Below, piece after piece: positions 25,735 through 36,794 of a DNA stretch of 64,000 nt; within the stretch, counting starts at the first letter, position 1, and each line of letters opens with the position of its first letter. The notes under the pieces were generated by a model. It ran no database searches. It was not told the DNA's origin and saw only the letters and a list, made by a program, of their open reading frames with translations. Both the position numbers and the translations under genes were made by a program. The stretch is from positions 68,766-132,765 of the forward strand of contig CAJJDN010000151.1 of NCBI GenBank assembly GCA_905182985.1, read 5' to 3'. Source of the stretch: Paramecium sonneborni (lineage: Eukaryota > Ciliophora > Oligohymenophorea > Peniculida > Parameciidae).

Positions 25735-27261
25735 ATGAGAACAAGTTAATTAATCTGCGAATTACATAATGAACCTATTGATGTTTATTGTAAAAATGCG
25801 GATTGTACTTCAAAAATAAAAATTTGTTGCAATAGTTGTTCTCAGAAATTGCATTAACATTAAACAACAAGGATTAATGAGTTAAAAAAAGATGTCGAAT
25901 TATCGATGCTTCAACTTAAAGAAAGGTCATAAAAGTTTTAATAATTCGTAAAAAGAATAGAATAAAAAATTACTTGCATTCAAAAGTTAATTGAATCAGA
26001 GATAAGCTATTACTAAGATATTATTGAAAATTTTGATATTAAATCTAAGTCTATATTGATAACTGCTATTAAGAAAATGGAAAATTAAAAGAAAAATGAA
26101 TTAACTGAAAAAATTAATTAGTTTATTAAGAGTTAAACTGATAATTCAAATAATTAGTAACAAAAAAATACTCCAGATGTGGATCATTTAGTTTTATAAT
26201 GTATTAATTATAATATTAATAATACTTTAGACAAATTTTTTTTGATAGATGATAATGATCAAAAATAAGCTCTAGATATTTTGAATCGAATTCTAGAAAT
26301 AGACAAAGAAAACTTTATTTATCAAAGAGAGAAAGGTAAAATAATAAATAAAGTTAAGATCGTTTAACTCGTGCGATTGTAGAATATTCATCAGCTGATG
26401 AAAATTTTTTTAGTGGACATTATTAATAGGCAATAGAAGGATATGATAAATTATTAGAAAAAATAAATGATTCAAGAGTTCATTATTAGAAAGGTATGAA
26501 TATATTTCTATTTTAGGAATTGCATTATTTTATTTGCAAAATTATTAAGAAGCTCTTAAATCTATTGATAATGCTATAAAATGTGACACTGAAAATATTT
26601 AATATCAAATCACTAAAAGTTTTTTTGTTTTCTAAAATAGGTTAATTGTTATATGCTAATAATGATTTAGAAAGTCTTCGAATCTAATCCAAAAATTTAA
26701 AAGATCTCTTTGAAACTGTAAATCATAATATTGAAGTAAAATTCAAATTATTTAATAGGGTTAAATCTTATTATTACAAAAAGAAAATGAAAAAGCACAG
26801 GCTGAGTTTGAGAAAGCTATTTAATTGAATTATTTTTCTTTTGAATCTCACTTTTTTAAAGCTTTAGTATTAGATTAAATAATTAGGCTATATCAAGAAG
26901 TATTAATTCAGCAGAAAATGAAATTGTAAAGCCATAACAAATAATTTAAAATAATATTGACAAGTAAATGATTGATTAAAGGAATTTTAACAAATTTTAC
27001 ACAATGTATTTGAAGGACCATAAATAAGCAAATAATTAAATGCAATTGAATCCAGAACAGTTAAAATAGTTTGAATAATTACTCAAAGCTTAAAAAATTA
27101 AGAAACAAAATCAACCAAATCAACCCAATCAACAAAATTAACTAAATCAACTAAATCAACAAAATCAACCAAATTAAACAAATTAAACAAATCAACCAAC
27201 CAAAAAAATCAAGATTACTAGTCAAAATGAGTATGAATAGCCAAATAAACCAGAATAGTGA
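25735..27261 (+). CDS. B-box-like zinc-binding, coiled-coil and TPR-like protein
   Basis: Starts MRTSQLICELHNEPIDVYC. The first 45 residues have Cys/His spacing of a B-box (CELH, YCKNADC, ICCNSCSQKLHQHQ), followed by a long coiled coil. After residue about 200 come TPR-like helical pairs (GHYQQAIEGYDKLLEKINDS; ALFYLQNYQEALKSIDNAIK; ENEKAQAEFEKAIQLNY). The C-terminus is a low-complexity run of Asn-Gln-Pro and Asn-Gln-Leu units (about 27105-27195). Five introns of 20-23 nt total 111 nt, leaving exactly 472 codons. B-box plus coiled-coil plus TPR architecture is common in expanded ciliate families and suggests a protein-binding scaffold; partners are unknown. Confidence 0.8.
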
Positions 27262-27710
27262 TACAAATTAATTAAATTCCTAATCTAATTTATTATAAAA
27301 AATTTAAAAACATATTTTTTCAGCACATAAACAAATTTAAATCATAAGATTTAATTTGTAGACTTTGTTTAACTTTCTTAAAACTTATTGTGTAACATTA
27401 TATTTAAACAGATATTGATTTTAAAGAATATTAGTTTTATTTTATAAATGATATGTTAATATAAGTGTGTTTTAGAGATGATTAAGATATTTTAATTAAT
27501 TTAATATAATAAAATAGCCTCTAGGTTGAGAACTTGCTTTTTTCGTTGGATTATATAATTATATATGGTGTATCTATTATAATTAAATCAAATGTATATC
27601 ATAGAATAAATTTAGAAATGTTATGAATAACAAATGAGTGAAACTAAAAAGATTCAGAAATTTAGGATTGGGAGAATTGATTATTGAATAGTTTGTAATT
27701 ATTATAAATA
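27262..27710. other. Intergenic, no gene seen
   Basis: About 450 nt between two plus-strand genes. It is AT-rich, with no supported frame. The minus-strand frame beginning at 27795 that overlaps it is an antisense shadow of the next gene. Confidence 0.5.
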
Positions 27711-29183
27711 ATGGATGAAATAAAGTTGGTGGAATCAGATGATGAATAGCAATATTAGCCATAGACATTAAAATCATAAAAGTAACATTAACCAAAGAGT
27801 GTTTAAGAAATGAGAGAGCAATTCAGATTATAAATAAGGAAGGAAAGAATAGAGGATTAATTAGAGAAGAAAAGAATGTGGTTTATTCCAAAATAGAGAT
27901 TACAAAGTTCGCAGTTGAATCTTTCAATTAATAATTTATTCAATGAATTGAAGGATGCATATATTAAGAAAGAAATGAATGAAATTTCATAGAAATTACA
28001 TTTGATTGCAAATATTATAGATGACAGAAATAGAATTCATAGTTTGTATTTAACTTAAAGAAATTTCTTATAATTTAAGGATTTATTAAATGATGAATCT
28101 TATTATATAGATACATATACAATTTATTTGCAATTGACATAAGATGAAGAATATTTTTAGTTACCTATTGAAGATATCCAATGGACAATCGAAAAATCAT
28201 TAGAATTGTTAGTAGAAAATAAATAAATAGATGATTTAGCTAATCTAATATTGGGATACTTAGGTAATGTCTCAAGTAAATTATTATAAATTTAACATTA
28301 TTTATTAAGCAAAAATACTATTGAAGTCTTATGCTAATTAATGAAAGATTCTTTATTACATAATGTTTGTTATCTAATATAAACACTCTGCCGTAATATT
28401 CCTGAAGAGTGTAAACCTTAACTTATAGTAATTTTAAAGCATTTGAAGATTAATAAAAGTCAAGAAATATTATAAACTTTATTTATAATTAATAAACAAT
28501 GTGAATAATATGATGAAGACATTAACTATCTTGAAATCTTTCAATTATTCTTTTATTATTTGAATGAATATCTTACTAAGGAAAATGATTATGAATCATT
28601 CTATTCTGCTCTGCTCTAAATGAAATATTTATCAGATTTTCATTAATTGTATGCTATTTTCTAATAGTTTTCCATCTTAGAGATCATTAACAAACTTATA
28701 AACTACAAATATTTGAAAATACGAACTGCTGTTTTATATATTTTACAAAACTTATGCAAATAAGGACATCATATGATTTAATAGATATTTGCATAATAAG
28801 AGTTAATCAAAAAATTAATTAATATCCTAACCACAGATAAACCAATTAATTAATCTCTTGTAATAAGATCTATTTAACATATTTTAAAGTATGGGAGTTA
28901 ATAAGATTTCACAGTTCTCATTAGTTTAGGTCTTATTGTACATTTAAAGTCTACTGTTGAATCAGCAGAGCCTTATATTGTTTTATAAGGACTGGAATGT
29001 ATAACTTCACTTTTGAATTATGGTTTATAATTGTAAACATAATTAAATGTTCCAAATCCTATATTTGAAATTTTATAATAGAATCAACTCATTAAAGCAA
29101 TTGAAGATTTGTAGTATCATCCAAATAGAGAGATCTTTGTCTAATCACAAAAATTAATTAATGAATTTTTTAGAACTCAATGA
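27711..29183 (+). CDS. Divergent importin alpha (armadillo-repeat nuclear import adaptor)
   Basis: An intronless frame of exactly 491 codons. Residues 34-60 are a basic Arg/Lys/Glu helix (MREQFRLQIRKERIEDQLEK) like the importin-beta-binding region, followed by armadillo-like helical repeats (for example LLHNVCYLIQTLCRNIPEEC; LIKKLINILTTDKPINQSLV). The end, IEDLQYHPNREIFVQSQKLI, matches the characteristic importin alpha C-terminal repeat. Role by family: binds nuclear localisation signals and couples cargo to importin beta. The acidic N-terminal extension (ESDDEQQ) and loss of the typical Trp/Asn ladder in several repeats show divergence, so cargo binding could differ. Its transport partner Ran is encoded about 2 kb downstream on the other strand. 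Confidence 0.8.
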
Positions 29184-29650
29184 ATATATATATAAATAAA
29201 GCATAATTAAATCTTAAATCAATTTATCTTCTCACTTATAATATTTATGTTTTAAATTACTGTTTAAACCGATTATTCTAAATTATATGTACTTAGATTT
29301 TTATATTCAATTTCTCTTTTCTTCTTAATTTTATATTTATCATTGATTCTAAATTTAAAAATAACAATATAAAGTTTTTCTATCAATATTTTTGTAATAT
29401 TAATAAATTACATTATAATTGAAATAATAAAAATTTTACAATCTTCTTTTCATTAATATTGATTTTAATAGAAATCAAATAAGTGAACCAACTTCATTAG
29501 TTGATTTTTAATGAAATGAGATATAATTAAATTGATTTTAATAAAGGATTATAAAGTGATATTTGAACATAAAAAACGCTTATGAAAAATGAGAAAATAA
29601 TTAGATTTGAAATTCTAAAAAAAGAAAATGATAATAATCATTTTTTACTA
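29184..29650. other. Noncoding region between convergent genes
   Basis: About 470 nt of AT-rich sequence between the ends of the importin alpha and LITAF-like genes, with stops in all frames. No element recognised. Confidence 0.55.
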
Positions 29651-30095
29651 TCAATCATCAAATATATTAAACTAAGTCCTTCCTAAAAATTGATTACAAT
29701 TTGGACAAGAATGTTAAACATCTTTACAATCATCTATAAAACAAGGAGTACAAGAAACACATATAAATCCAAAAGAACAGAAAATAAGAAGTGCTCCAGC
29801 TATAAAAGTATATAATCCAACCTTTCTAGTTATGATTGTATTAATCTAAAAATATAATCTTAAAAAAACTTACCTTCATCTTGCATTATGGACAGATTAT
29901 TCTAACAGATTAATAATGGCCATCTCCTGATACTTGTAATGACTATACTAATTTAATATCTTCAAATCTAATTGAATTCTAGACTGGTTTGTCATTAGGC
30001 AAACTCTCTAATACTATATTTGGTTCGTATTGCTCAGCATTTTTTGTAATGTGAAAAACTATCTCATCTCCATCACTCTTTTATATATCTTACAT
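29651..30095 (-). CDS. LITAF-domain membrane-associated zinc protein
   Basis: The minus-strand ATG at 30095 (MQDIQKSDGDEIVFH) leads to TGA at 29651. One 28-nt intron (about 29845-29872) leaves exactly 139 codons. The C-terminal half has the LITAF signature: a first zinc knuckle (IICPQCKMK), a hydrophobic insert (GLYTFIAGALLIFCSFGFI), and the second knuckle HSCPNCNQFLG. In other eukaryotes these domains bind zinc with four cysteines and sit on the cytosolic face of endosomal or lysosomal membranes, so a role in endosomal sorting is inferred. The N-terminal 70 residues are polar and lack the usual proline motifs. Confidence 0.85.
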
Positions 30096-30245
30096 AAATT
30101 ATATTATATATTAATCACCTAGAAATATTTTAGTCTTTCTTTATTGAAAATTTAGAATATTTTAAAAAGTCTTTTTTAATTAAATTATAATTAGTATCTT
30201 TTATAATTATATGTTCCCATTTTCCTCTTCTCATATATTATTAAC

Positions 30246-31029
30246 ATGAAAAAAATTCATTTGAAAGAACATCCCTATCTAATTCTAAATTTTACAAAAG
30301 ATTATATAGGTAATATAATTTAAAATCTTAAAGTTAAGTATAACAAAGAAGAGAATTATATATGATTTATATAAATAAGGAGATTCAGAAATTTATAATA
30401 GATTTAGAATTAATCAAATTCAAGTTTATTTGAAATGTAGATCCAATCAATATTGAGAGTTCTAATTAGAACTTTTATTTTACTCTAAAATAGGTTACAA
30501 AATAATTCAAAATAATGTAAAATATTATTCTTATTAGTTTTAAGATTGTATATAACTAGATTCTCATAAGATTGTTTGAATTTTAAAACTTTAAAAGAAT
30601 GATAAAGATATATAAGATCCTTCAAAGAATTTGAATTAATTATTGATTCTCATAAATACTTTTCATCTGAGAACAAGAAACCAATAAAATAAATATCATA
30701 TTAGTTCTAAAAATGAGATACACAAATGTGTTAATGATATATTTGATAGCTTTAGTAATTAATAATGTCGAATTCTTTTTTATGATATTTTATAGTATTA
30801 TTATGATAGATTATAAAGATTTGGAAATGAAAATCCTTTTAAATGGTCTAAATAGTGGCTAGCACATCCTATATAATATAATTCAAATGAAAAAGTAGAT
30901 TAATTTTTGATAGTAATTTCAATAAAGACATAGATTGAGAGAAATAAAATAAAGACATAGATAATATACATGTATGGTATTATTTTTTATGAAATAAGGA
31001 TGATTAGATATTCATTCTATGAATAATGA
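30246..31029 (+). CDS. Hypothetical protein with several tiny introns
   Basis: A coding signal runs from about ATG 30246 (MKKIHLKEHPYLILNF) to TGA 31027-31029. The same frame is used before and after two segments with in-frame TGA, and both are intron-like with lengths divisible by three: about 30436-30468 (33 nt, GTAGAT...ATTAG) and about 30573-30596 (24 nt, GTTTGA...AAAG). The clearest protein stretch lies near 30690-30890 (ISSKNEIHKCVNDIFDSF; FGNENPFKWSKQWLAHPIQY). The first exon boundary near 30300 and the C-terminus after about 30890 are not resolved. No family is recognised. Confidence 0.45.
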
Positions 31030-31343
31030 AAAGATTAATGATTGGATTGATTTATTAGGTATAATTTATTTTATTAGTTAGCAGGGTCTTGAAATGACAT
31101 ATATTTTGTTAATGAGTATTATTAGTATATTGAATGTGGATTAGATGAGTTAATAATGAGATTAGATATAAGTTTAATATAAATTAGAGATATTTAAATT
31201 GTGGATATAATAATTTGATAATGTTTGTGTGTGAATGTAAATAAAGATTGATATTGAATAATATTAGATGAAGTGTTATGGATAGTTAGTATAAATATTA
31301 ATATGTGATATGAAATGATGATAATTGTATGAACATTTAAAGA
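31030..31343. other. Intergenic, no gene seen
   Basis: About 310 nt with many TGA triplets on both strands, between the 3' ends of the hypothetical gene and the Ran gene. Confidence 0.5.
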
Positions 31344-32083
31344 TCATTTGAATTCATCGTCTTCTTCATCTGGGATAGGTTGATTAATAGCATCTTCTTA
31401 TTCCTTTTGAAGTTAGGCAGCATATTATGGATCGATTTGGATTTCAGGAGGTAAGAGAGCAAGAGCTTAGACTAATGCCAAATTGGGATCACTAGATTAT
31501 AAATAATAAAAATACTTGGCCAATCTTCTCAATAAATATAAGAAGGGCTTTTCATATTGATAATTAGATTTGGCTGAAACATCATAATATTGAATATTAA
31601 CTTTTCTATGGAATGTAATTTATCTTGCTTTAACTTTTCTGTCTTTAGAATCAACCTATAATATATATATATGATATACCTTGTTACCAACTAAGACAAT
31701 TGGAACATTTTCACAGATTCTAGTAAGATCTTTATGCCATTTTGGTACATTTTTGTAAGAGATTCTTGATGTAACATCAAACATAATGATTGCACAATGA
31801 GCTCCGATGTAATATCCTTCTCTAAGTCCTCCTAATTTCTCCTATCCTGCAGTATCCCAGATTACTAATCTAATTGGACCATGTGTTGTATAAAATACTA
31901 CTTAACTCACTTCTACACCTTATGTGGCTAAAAACACACTCAAATTAAATATATACCTAAATATTTCTTTTCGAACTCTCCTGTCAAATGTCTCTTCACA
32001 AATGTTGTTTTTCCTACTGCACCATCACCTACTACTACTAATTTGAATTCAGCAGCTACTTAAACTTACTATTGTTATGCCAT
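31344..32083 (-). CDS. RAN: Ran GTPase
   Basis: The minus strand from ATG 32083; two introns (29 nt near 31929-31957 and 24 nt near 31659-31682) leave exactly 229 codons. All G motifs are present: [20 protein letters not shown] (P-loop), switch [24 protein letters not shown] (base specificity) and [19 protein letters not shown] (SAK). The Ran-specific acidic C-terminus is visible ([10 protein letters not shown]), and there is no C-terminal cysteine for prenylation, which separates Ran from Rab. It drives nuclear import and export through its GTP gradient, with importins as partners. The P-loop has Ala-Val where most Ran proteins have Gly-Thr, and switch II has Leu for Phe. Confidence 0.95.
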
Positions 32084-32231
32084 TTTTTTGCGCTTAAAAT
32101 TTACTTTATATTTAAAATATTTAAATTATGAATACAATTATTTAAGATTTTTAAATTCACAAAACTCTTACTATTTTTCTATTCATTACACCAGTATTAA
32201 TACTTTTATTATTCAAATTTTACATTCTCTT

Positions 32232-33258
32232 ATGAATTTACAAAACCTTATGTAATAATTAGGTACATAACCTAATATTTCACCTGATGCATCTATTCCA
32301 GATACCGCTGAATAAGTTACTATTAGTGCACTAGCTTTAATTAAAATGCTTAAAGTAATTCAAATCAATCAACTCTCTAGCATGCTCGCGCAGGTATACC
32401 ATTTGAAGTTATGGGTCTTCTTTTGGGTGATATTGTTGATGATTATCATATTAGAGTCTATGATGTATTCTCTATGCCTTAAACTGCCAGTAGTGTCTCC
32501 GTTGAATCTGTTGATCCCATTTTCTAATAAAAAATGGTTGAACTTCTTAATCTAACTGGTAGAATGGAAAATTGTATTGGATGGTATCATTCACATCCAT
32601 CTTATGGTTGTTGGCTTTCTAGTGGTATCATATTAATTATTATTATCACTCCATAGTTGATATCAATACATAATAGTCATATGAATAATTGAATAAAAAA
32701 TCTATTGCTGTCGTTATAGACCCTATTTAATCTGTTAGAGGAAAAGTTGTCATTGATGCATTTAGACTCATTCCTTAATAAAGTATTATCGCATAATAAG
32801 AGCCACGATAAACTACATCTAATACTGGATATCTATAAAAACCTGGACTTGAAGCACTTTTAAGAGGACTCAATAGATACTATTATTCCATTAACATTAA
32901 ATTTAAATGCAATGATCTTGAATAAAAAATGCTTCAAAACTTATATAAAAATAGTTGGACTGAAGGATTAAAGTAATCGAATTGCTATGTTTAGATGCAA
33001 TTCCGCGTTCGAAAATAGCAATAGAAATGAATTTTGTGTAGAAGAGATGTCGAAATTGGCTACTGAATATAAAAAATTAATTGGTAATTAATTTTTTAAT
33101 TTTTAGAGGATGAAGCAAAAAAAGGAGAATAAGAAACCAAGATTAAAAATACAGGAAAGAAAGATCCAAAGAAACACCTTGGTCTGAAAGTTGATGAATT
33201 GTTAGATGAAAATCTAAATGCAATATTAGGAAGAATGATGGGTACAAAAGCATTTTGA
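32232..33258 (+). CDS. RPN11: 26S proteasome lid deubiquitinase Rpn11
   Basis: A zinc metalloprotease of the JAMM family that removes ubiquitin chains from substrates at the proteasome. After an N-terminal extension (MNLQNLMQQLGTQPN) come [19 protein letters not shown] with the catalytic Glu, then [14 protein letters not shown], the JAMM zinc motif (HxH-x7-S-x2-D). [19 protein letters not shown] and EPRQTTSN follow, both diagnostic for Rpn11 rather than the signalosome subunit. Four introns of 26, 32, 22 and 23 nt leave exactly 308 codons; the 32-nt intron falls in the Val codon within the JAMM motif. It begins 148 nt from the divergent Ran gene and lies 24 nt upstream of the kinase gene on the same strand. 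Confidence 0.96.
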
Positions 33259-33282
33259 TCTGAATTTGTTATATTAATAAAA

Positions 33283-34191
33283 ATGATTAATAATCTAATA
33301 TTTACTCCTGAGCAGTTTGCGACAAATTACTAAATCAATTTTTCGAAATTATTAGGGAAAGGGCATGATAGTACAGTATTTTTGACAATGGACAAACAAT
33401 CGAAATAACAATATGCATTAAAATGTTTAGCTCAAACAACTGAGTAAAATGCAATTAACCTATTCGTAATTTTCTAATAATATTTTGAAGAGAACGAGAT
33501 CCAAATCCTTCGTCACATTCAACATCCATATATTATATAGATGATTGGATATTGTTCAGATTGTTCTTGTATGCTTCTTGAATTAATGCCTTTTGGCTCC
33601 CTCTACAAAGTATTACTATCAGGCCCTCTACCTCTTGCTATAGCAAATGGCATAACTCTCTAAATAGCAGAAGCTCTCTCTTATCTACATTCTAAAGGAA
33701 TTACTCATGGAGATCTTAAGTTAGATAACTTACTGATCTCTCTTGATTTCAAAGTTAAACTATGTGATTTCGGCTTTGCTAAAATAAATGGATCTACTCC
33801 TATACCTAAAGCTACAATATCAGGTAGTGAAGGATACACAGCACCTGAAATTTGGCATATTCCATAAGATCTTAAAAAATGTGATATGTTCTCTTTGGGT
33901 GTTGTTTACTTTATCATGGTTACTGGACATCCTCCTTTTGAATCAAATAATCCATCAACTGAAGATTCTTGGTGGAAATTAATAAAAAATGAGAATTGGA
34001 GCATATTTTGGAAAGAATTAAAATTAACTATTTTACCAGAATATGTAAGAAACATTATATAAAAATTACTTTGTGTTAATTTTTAATTTAGATATTCCGC
34101 AGATGAAATACTGCAAATACTTATTGATAAATCAGCTACTTCGGAATAAATTACTGATGAAGTTAAAAAAAGACTTAATCAAAAAAAATGA
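33283..34191 (+). CDS. Serine/threonine protein kinase, non-RD type
   Basis: An intronless frame of exactly 303 codons that is nearly all catalytic domain. Gly-rich loop [12 protein letters not shown], Lys in QYALKCLA, helix C Glu in [15 protein letters not shown], hinge [14 protein letters not shown]. The catalytic loop [11 protein letters not shown] has Gly where RD kinases have Arg; the Asp, Lys and Asn needed for catalysis are all present. The Mg-binding motif is DFGFAK and the P+1 region is [30 protein letters not shown] is typical of subdomain IX. It resembles the CAMK/Aurora/polo-like groups, but no regulatory tail is present, so a subfamily cannot be assigned. Predicted active but not activated by loop phosphorylation in the usual RD manner. 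Confidence 0.92.
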
Positions 34192-34437
34192 TGTATTTGT
34201 ATATTTATAATATTAAATATTTATTCCTAGAAACTAATATATTTTTGATCTTTATTTATATTATGATACCTCAATCAACATAGATTATCTTATTCAATTA
34301 TAATTCTATTGAAATTTTAGATTTGGGAAAACTGAAAAAAAGAATGTTAATAAATAATTTGATGATTGCTTAGAAACTTTAAATATGAAATTAAATATTG
34401 CTCCAAATAATGTACTGTATATGTAATAAATCAGTGC
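34192..34437. other. Short convergent intergenic region
   Basis: About 245 nt between the 3' ends of the kinase gene and the eL38 gene. A 42-codon plus-strand frame starting at about 34263 (MIPQSTQIILFNYNS) is seen but not supported as a gene. Confidence 0.45.
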
Positions 34438-34773
34438 TCATTTCTTTTATTTCTTTTTGGTTTATTATTTCTTTCCTCCATTACCGATAACTATTTTATT
34501 GACATCTAAGGATTTGAATAAATAATATACTTTATGGGAGTGTTTATTAAATTTTTTAGGCCTTATTCTTATCAGCAGTTTTGAAGGTAAAGAGATATTT
34601 CTTACCTCTCAACTTAAATTTAGTAATCTTCTTTGATTCCTTTATATAAAGATCTTAATAGATAGATTGAAAATAATACTCTTTTTTGGTTCTTTATTAG
34701 CATCCTTTCCTTATGCTTCAGTACCTTTCATAAGTGAGAGGAACACCTTAACATCTTGAACTTCCTTAGGCAT
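34438..34773 (-). CDS. RPL38: 60S ribosomal protein eL38
   Basis: The minus strand from ATG 34773 ([19 protein letters not shown]). Two introns (26 nt GTATTA...TTAAG near 34649-34674 and 25 nt GTATAT...CTTAG near 34500-34524) leave exactly 95 codons. The core [17 protein letters not shown] and DKNKAQKIQQTLP matches the eL38 fold. The basic C-terminal extension (NGGKKQQTKKKQKK) is longer than in animals and fungi, where the protein is about 70 residues. A large-subunit structural protein in the cytosol. Confidence 0.9.
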
Positions 34774-34824
34774 TTAATTTAAAAAAGATTTAAAAATTTT
34801 AATAACAAAAACAAAAACACGAAT

Positions 34825-35629
34825 TCATTTTTAAACATAATCCTCTTTTGTTTGTTGTTCATTCTTTCCTCTTAATTTCTTTAATTATTCTTCAGAATAA
34901 TGAGTTATTTCAGTAGCCTTTTATTAAGTATCTTAATAACGAGATCCTTTCTTTTTATAAATTCTAAATCCAAAAACTCTAGGTACATAAGTTTAATTGT
35001 TAACAGGAATTTAAATCTCTTATATAAAATTCTAATTCATTCTATAATATAATAATATACCATTAAAAAAATAGATGGAAATGAACAACCAAAATAAGCA
35101 CCATCTACATCTGGACATTTCTTTTTTGGAATATAAACTTCTTCACATCTTGGACAAAACACTTTTACTCTAGATGTACGTAATTCTTCACTCATTCCTA
35201 CAGGTAGAACATTCTGTCTTTCACATAATACTCTTGGACATGCACCAAATTTACCTCCTAAATATTTATCTTTCATCATTCCCAAACCTTATTTAATCAC
35301 ATATCTTTCATACCTTTTGCTGTTATTATAAATCTTGCATGAATCAAACCATATAAATCTGTTGCTTCCTAATATACTTCCAAAAATCTTTCATCTTCTA
35401 AATCCTCATCATCTGGAGTCTCAGAACTTAATATCAAGTCCAACGCTTCACTTTATATTAATATAATTCAAAATTACTTATAAAAATTGAATTTGCTTTT
35501 CAAACCATACAAATTAAAGTTGTCTCTTATAAATTCATCATCCACTTCACATAAAAATTAATGATCCTCCATTGCACAAAACCATTAAACCCATCCTCCT
35601 CCTTCAGATATTGATGACTCTCTAGACAT
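34825..35629 (-). CDS. CK2B: Casein kinase 2 regulatory subunit beta
   Basis: The minus strand from ATG 35629 (MSRESSISEGGGWVQWFCAM). Three introns of 27, 26 and 29 nt leave exactly 241 codons. The N-terminus matches CK2 beta, including the Trp-Val-x-Trp-Phe signature, DEFIRDNFNLYGL and the acidic loop ETPDDEDLEDERF. The zinc finger has CPRVLC and CPRC, and the dimer/partner segment DGAYFGCSFPSIFLM follows. CK2 beta dimerises through this finger and holds two catalytic alpha subunits. The C-terminus (GKNEQQTKEDYV) is longer than in animals. Most mammalian-like autophosphorylation Ser residues at the N-terminus are retained as SRESSISE. Confidence 0.95.
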
Positions 35630-35655
35630 CTTTAATAAATAATTAATTTTATTAA

Positions 35656-36570
35656 TCATTTCAAAAACATAGCTAATAATATTGTCATTACAAATATCAT
35701 TATATATGGAGTATACAATTTATTATGATTCCATTATTTCTTCATCTCTTAATTCGAAATCAAATCAACATTCTCTTATTTTATTATACTTTCTTGACTT
35801 TGTACTCTTTATTATTACAATTTACAATATTATTTTATTGCATTCTTTATTTTATTATTTCCATCCTTTATCTTTCTCTTTCCTATACTCTTCTATTAAG
35901 GTAATATCTCTTCAATCACTTCCTTTGTAGATTTTGTATATTCTTCAGTATCTGTTATATTTTATAATGATGATATCTTTTAATTCTCTCTTTCATTTTT
36001 TATCATCTCATCATCTTCATCTTATCTTATTTTCTAATTTGTATCTAAGATTTTCTAACCATTTAAATCTTCAAAAGAATTTGATAAATCATCATTTCCT
36101 TTTATAATCATTGTGTTCATTGTTTCCCCTATCAAAAAATCATTTTTCAAATGAAAAATTTTTATTGCCTAAAAATAATTTTATAATTTGATAAAAAGGA
36201 ATGAATGTAAATTTTAAGCAGCAATTATTTATTAATTTTCTTATAAAGAAGATTAATCATAAATTACTTGACTTACTTCAATCTCTTAAGTTATATTTAA
36301 ATCTTTAATCAATTAAAAATTATTTTATTAGTATCTCAAGATTTTTAAAAAGAAATAAAAATTAATTTTTCTATGTATATCATTTAAAAGCGATGTCATC
36401 ATTGTTGTACTAGCAAATTTGATTGCCAATTATTCATTAATTGATATCACTTCAATATTGTTACCTTCTTGTTATTTTTGTAATAATTACATTGAATTAA
36501 TATTATAATTGATATCTTGATTGCTACAATCTAATGAATTTAATTTTAATGAATTCTAATTATATTGCAT
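35656..36570 (-). CDS. Tail-anchored membrane protein, unknown family
   Basis: An uninterrupted minus-strand frame of exactly 305 codons, from ATG 36570 (MQYNQNSLKLNSLDCSNQ) to TGA 35656. The last 20 residues are hydrophobic (TPYIMIFVMTILLAMFLK) with nothing beyond them, the form of a C-terminal tail anchor (ER, mitochondrial outer membrane or SNARE-like). The body is polar and helical with a mixed acidic/basic middle (ILPQQKSIGKRKIKDGNN) and a probable membrane-proximal coiled coil. A Qa/Qc-SNARE or SNARE-like adaptor is possible, but no zero-layer Gln or Arg can be placed with confidence. It is 27 nt upstream of the CK2 beta start, same strand. Confidence 0.75.
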
Positions 36571-36794
36571 AATAGCAAGAAATGAGTTACATTATTATTA
36601 ATGATGATGTTTTCTAATGAATTTAAAAAGTAGTAAAGTTCCTTAATGTAATTAATGATATTATTTCATGATTAAAAATAAATTGCGTTATTAGTTTTAC
36701 CTATTTTAATTGAGAACTTAAGTAATTATCTAAGTGAAGATAATTAAGGAATGGTGACGTTATTTGGTTTTGTATTTAGGTTGAATAGTCAAAT

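Noticed and set aside
27583..27795. A minus-strand hydrophobic frame of 70 codons
   Set aside because: It is antisense to the start of the importin alpha gene and has the composition expected of a shadow frame.
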